Assembly (NCBI GenBank): GCA_031266665.1
Contig: JAISAO010000105.1
Span: forward strand, 1 to 35,044
From: Propionibacteriaceae bacterium
GTDB lineage: Bacteria; Actinomycetota; Actinomycetes; Propionibacteriales; Propionibacteriaceae
DNA length: 35,044 bases
Reading direction: 5' to 3'
The notes beneath the pieces are model-generated. The model was not told the DNA's origin and ran no database searches. It was given only the letters and a program-made list of their open reading frames with translations. Each line of letters starts with the position of its first letter. Position 1 is the stretch's first letter. A program made the position numbers and the translations under genes. Of the stretch, positions 32,352-35,044 are shown piece after piece.

Positions 32352-34903
32352 CATCGACCAGTCTGTTGTCCCCGCTGATCCAGTCGGTGGCGCCCCTGAC
32401 ATCAGAACAACTATTCCTGCTGGGGGAGGGGTCGGCGGGGTCGCCCGCCGCCGGCCCGGTGGTCCAACGCTGCCTGGCCCTGCGCGGCCCGATCAACCCC
32501 GAACTGATGGCCGCCGCCCTCCAGTTGACCATCGTCCGCCACGCCGCCCTGCGCGGCCTGATCGTCTATCGCCACGTCGCCCAACCGGTCCAAGCCGTCT
32601 TGGCCCAGCGCCAGGCCCTGGTCGAGACCGTCGACCTGTCCGGCCTCGACGCCATCGCCCGGGGACGTCAGGCCGCCGCCTGGCAAGAGCGCGACCGCCG
32701 GCGGAGCTTCGACCCCCAGAGCGATCCCTTGCTGCGCCTGACCTTGATCCGGCGGGCCAGCGGCCAGGCCCTGGCGTTGTGGAGCTATCACCCGGTCGTC
32801 CTGGACGACTGGAGCTTCCCCACGGTCGTCGCCACCTGGCTGACCGATTATGAACAACTCTTGGCCGGGGCCAACCGTCGGACGTTGGCCCTTCAGGCTC
32901 AGGCCCAGGACCGGGCCGCCCCCAGCTTCCACGACTGGGTGCGCTCCCACCAGCGCCAGACCCTCGACCGGGAGCACTGGGCCGCCCTGGCGGACCCGGA
33001 CCGGCCCCCCTCCCGGCCCGCCGCCCTGACCCCGGCGGTCGACGGGGGCGGATCGGTCACGGCCGAGGACAGCCTGTCCCCAGACGGCAGCGCCCGTTGT
33101 GCCGCCGCCGCCGCCCGGCTGGGCCTGACCCTGGCCGCCTATGTCGGGGCCGCCTGGGGGTTGGTGCTGCAACGGGCCACGGGCCAGTCGGAGGCGGTCT
33201 TCGCCCGGGTGCGGTCGGGACGCGGGTCGGAGTCGGTCTTGGACGACCACTTGGTGGGCTGCTGCGCCGACACCATCCCGGTCTTGGTGCAGACGGCGGC
33301 CGACGACTCGATCCGCTCCTTCGCCGCCCGGGTGGCGGCCCAAGACGACGCCCAGGCCCGCCGTCCACGCTGCGACTGGCCGCCCGCCCAGCGGCTGGGC
33401 GGCTCGGGCCTGGCGGGCACCGTCTACCGCTTCCAGGACAACCCGCTGGACGACGCCGCCCTGTCCGCCATCGGCCGCCTCCAGGTCCGCTTGGAGGCCA
33501 GCCGCCCGGCCGGCCTGGCCGCCTGCCAGGCCGAAGCCGCCTGGGTGGCCGGGCGTTTGTGCCTGAGGGTGGACTGCGATCCGCCCTACGTCCGCCGCGA
33601 CGCCGAACGCATCCTCGACTGGTGGGCCGACGCCTGCGAGGCCCTGGACGGCGCGGCCGACCAGCCGTTGGCCGAACTCGACCTGTCGCCCCGGCGGGAG
33701 CGCCGCCAACTGCTGGAAGACTTCAACCCGCCCGTCTACCACTACCCCGACCAGGGCCTGGCCAGGCTGGTGTCCGAACAAGCGGCGGCCGCGCCCGACG
33801 CCGTCGCCCTGGTGGCCCCGGGGCGCAGCCTCACCCGGGACGACTTGGACCGGGCCGCCCGCCGGACCGCCGCCCGGTTGGCCGACGCCGGGCTGGCCCG
33901 GGGCGACCGAGCGACCGTCAGCGGCCCCCGCTCGGCCGAATTGGTGGCCACGGTCTTGGCCTGTGCCCGCCTCGGTTTGGAGTGCCAGCTCAAAGCCGGC
34001 GACAGCGCCGTCGAGGTGGTCGGCCCGAACGGCGGTGAGACCCTGGTGGACCAGTCGATCTGGGCCGACGACGCCCCGGCCGAGTCGGGCGACCCAGACG
34101 GCCCGAGCGACTGGGACGACGCCTCAGGCCTGGAGACCCCGGGGGAGCCGGGCGAGGCGGCGGGTGGTCCTCAGGATGGTTTCGCCGTCGTCCGGTCCCA
34201 CTCCGAGACACTGGTCTTGAGCCAACGGGCCTTGGTCAGTCTAGGTCTCAACCCCAGTGTGGACCCGTTGTTCGACCACGAGGCCCCCCGCCTGATCAGC
34301 GTCAACCCGGTCGGCAGCCCGGAGTTCTGGGTGGAATGTCTCGTGCCCCTGCTGCGCGGCCATGGCGTGATATTACCCCAGGCCGACGACCTGGCCGACG
34401 CCGGCCGCTTCCTCCGCCTGGCCTGGGACGCCGCGGCCACGGTCCTGGTCGCCGGTCCGGACCAGTTGCGCCGTCTGACCGACCGGCGCGACCTTCTGGG
34501 CAGCTTGACCGGCCTGCGTCAGGTCGTGGTCCCCGGCCCGGACCACCCGACCGCCCTGGTCCAGCGCTTGGCCCTGTACACGGCGGCCGGCTGGTGGCGG
34601 GCGCACACCCCGGCCGGAGCCGTCCTGTGGGCCACCCTCGGCCCGATCAGCCCGGCCAAAGCCGACCTCAGCGACGTCGGCCGGCCCCTGGCCAACACTC
34701 AGGTTTACGTCCTCGACCGCCTGCGGCCCTGCGGCATCGGTCAAGTGGGCGAATTGTGCCTGGCCGGCGACTCCCTGCCTCAGGCCGCGCCCGACCGACC
34801 GACCGAGGCCAACCCCTTCGGCCCGGGTCTCCTGCTGCGCACCGGGGAGGCAGCCCGCTGGCTGCCCGACGGCCAACTCGGGTTGGCCCCTCAGCCCGAC
34901 TGA
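32348..34903 (+). CDS. NRPS-like protein with degenerate condensation and truncated adenylation domains
   Basis: The 851-residue product starts at GTG overlapping the previous stop by 4 bp, so the two are translated together. Residues 15-450 have the layout of a condensation domain (LTSEQLFLLGEGSAG, SFDPQSDPLLRLTLIRR). The HHxxxDG site, usually FHHILLDGWS, reads YHPVVLDDWS: Pro149 replaces the second, catalytic His and Asp154 the Gly. Residues 470-851 resemble an adenylation domain, but the phosphate loop reads FAVVRSHSETLVLSQRAL, YGPTE is absent, and TGD reads RTGEAARWLPDG. The protein stops right after this, so the lysine-bearing C-subdomain and any carrier domain are missing. I see no thioesterase, MbtH or phosphopantetheinyl transferase gene nearby. 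Confidence 0.72.
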   Translation: MTSTSLLSPLIQSVAPLTSEQLFLLGEGSAGSPAAGPVVQRCLALRGPINPELMAAALQLTIVRHAALRGLIVYRHVAQPVQAVLAQRQALVETVDLSGLDAIARGRQAAAWQERDRRRSFDPQSDPLLRLTLIRRASGQALALWSYHPVVLDDWSFPTVVATWLTDYEQLLAGANRRTLALQAQAQDRAAPSFHDWVRSHQRQTLDREHWAALADPDRPPSRPAALTPAVDGGGSVTAEDSLSPDGSARCAAAAARLGLTLAAYVGAAWGLVLQRATGQSEAVFARVRSGRGSESVLDDHLVGCCADTIPVLVQTAADDSIRSFAARVAAQDDAQARRPRCDWPPAQRLGGSGLAGTVYRFQDNPLDDAALSAIGRLQVRLEASRPAGLAACQAEAAWVAGRLCLRVDCDPPYVRRDAERILDWWADACEALDGAADQPLAELDLSPRRERRQLLEDFNPPVYHYPDQGLARLVSEQAAAAPDAVALVAPGRSLTRDDLDRAARRTAARLADAGLARGDRATVSGPRSAELVATVLACARLGLECQLKAGDSAVEVVGPNGGETLVDQSIWADDAPAESGDPDGPSDWDDASGLETPGEPGEAAGGPQDGFAVVRSHSETLVLSQRALVSLGLNPSVDPLFDHEAPRLISVNPVGSPEFWVECLVPLLRGHGVILPQADDLADAGRFLRLAWDAAATVLVAGPDQLRRLTDRRDLLGSLTGLRQVVVPGPDHPTALVQRLALYTAAGWWRAHTPAGAVLWATLGPISPAKADLSDVGRPLANTQVYVLDRLRPCGIGQVGELCLAGDSLPQAAPDRPTEANPFGPGLLLRTGEAARWLPDGQLGLAPQPD

Positions 34904-34947
34904 GACCGCCGCCCACCGGCCGCCAGGCGTCTTGCCTCATGTCAAGT

Positions 34948-34993
34948 TGATCGCGAAATCTGAGCGTGTGCCTCACCGAAAATGATCGCGAAA
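34948..34993. repeat. Direct repeat TGATCGCGAAA near the window end
   Basis: TGATCGCGAAA occurs at 34948-34958 and 34983-34993, 35 bp apart, in DNA that follows the last gene. It may mark the end of an insertion sequence or a regulatory site. Nothing else is recognisable in 34904-35044. Confidence 0.5.
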
Positions 34994-35044
34994 CGCGGTC
35001 GGTCAGGCGGCTCCGCGCCGGACCCGGGTGCGGTCACGCGATGA

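Noticed and set aside
27510-34903. Functional NRPS making a peptide product
   Set aside because: Loss of the phosphate loops, A10 Lys, carrier Ser and condensation His, together with no thioesterase or accessory genes, argues against product synthesis by these proteins alone.

Overview
The window is high-GC DNA of an actinomycete-type bacterium (Actinomycetota). The support is strong G/C at third codon positions, many GTG/TTG starts with purine-rich ribosome sites, a DLW-39 family micro-protein beside a tRNA-Ala gene, a TAP-like secreted peptidase, and a decayed conjugative element of actinobacterial type. The species cannot be told from the sequence.

Layout. (1) 1-6090: a VapBC toxin-antitoxin pair with its own operator; a TetR regulator divergent from an ECF sigma factor across an AT-rich dyad; a secreted tripeptidyl-aminopeptidase-like lipoprotein; a DUF2867 protein behind a 16-bp palindrome; and an AAA/DUF4143 ATPase behind a 37-bp near-perfect hairpin. 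(2) 6091-10600: a graveyard of mobile DNA. It holds a transposase tail, small ORFs, a group II intron maturase fragment, an intact DUF1016 PD-(D/E)XK nuclease with twin 24-bp palindromes, and broken conjugation genes, including a transglycosylase/M23 protein shortened by an internal deletion.

(3) 10768-22302: the metabolic centre. Two MFS carriers, an AtoDA-type CoA transferase, an SDR dehydrogenase, a phosphate butyryltransferase (frameshifted here), a beta-keto acid cleavage enzyme (BKACE/DUF849), a butyrate kinase, a LysR regulator, a crotonase resembling 6-oxocamphor hydrolase, and a thiolase. Together they form a plausible fermentative route: hydrolyse a (cyclic) beta-diketone, oxidise the hydroxy acid, cleave the beta-keto acid with acetyl-CoA, move CoA between acids, thiolyse acetoacetyl-CoA, and make ATP through acyl phosphate. 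This resembles the published anaerobic phloroglucinol route downstream of ring reduction, but the substrate is inferred. A 27-bp motif, not annotated anywhere I know of, sits in the same orientation 70-114 bp upstream of four of the transcription units and is a good candidate for the LysR target.

(4) 22468-35044: tRNA-Ala, DLW-39, a histidine-kinase-like membrane protein whose phosphoacceptor position appears to be Tyr and which carries long Trp/Asp repeat segments, a prenylcysteine-oxidase-like flavoprotein, and two translationally coupled NRPS-like proteins. Both NRPS-like frames are intact over 7.4 kb, yet the catalytic residues of the adenylation, carrier and condensation domains are replaced almost everywhere. 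This looks like a 'pseudo-NRPS' kept open for some other reason.
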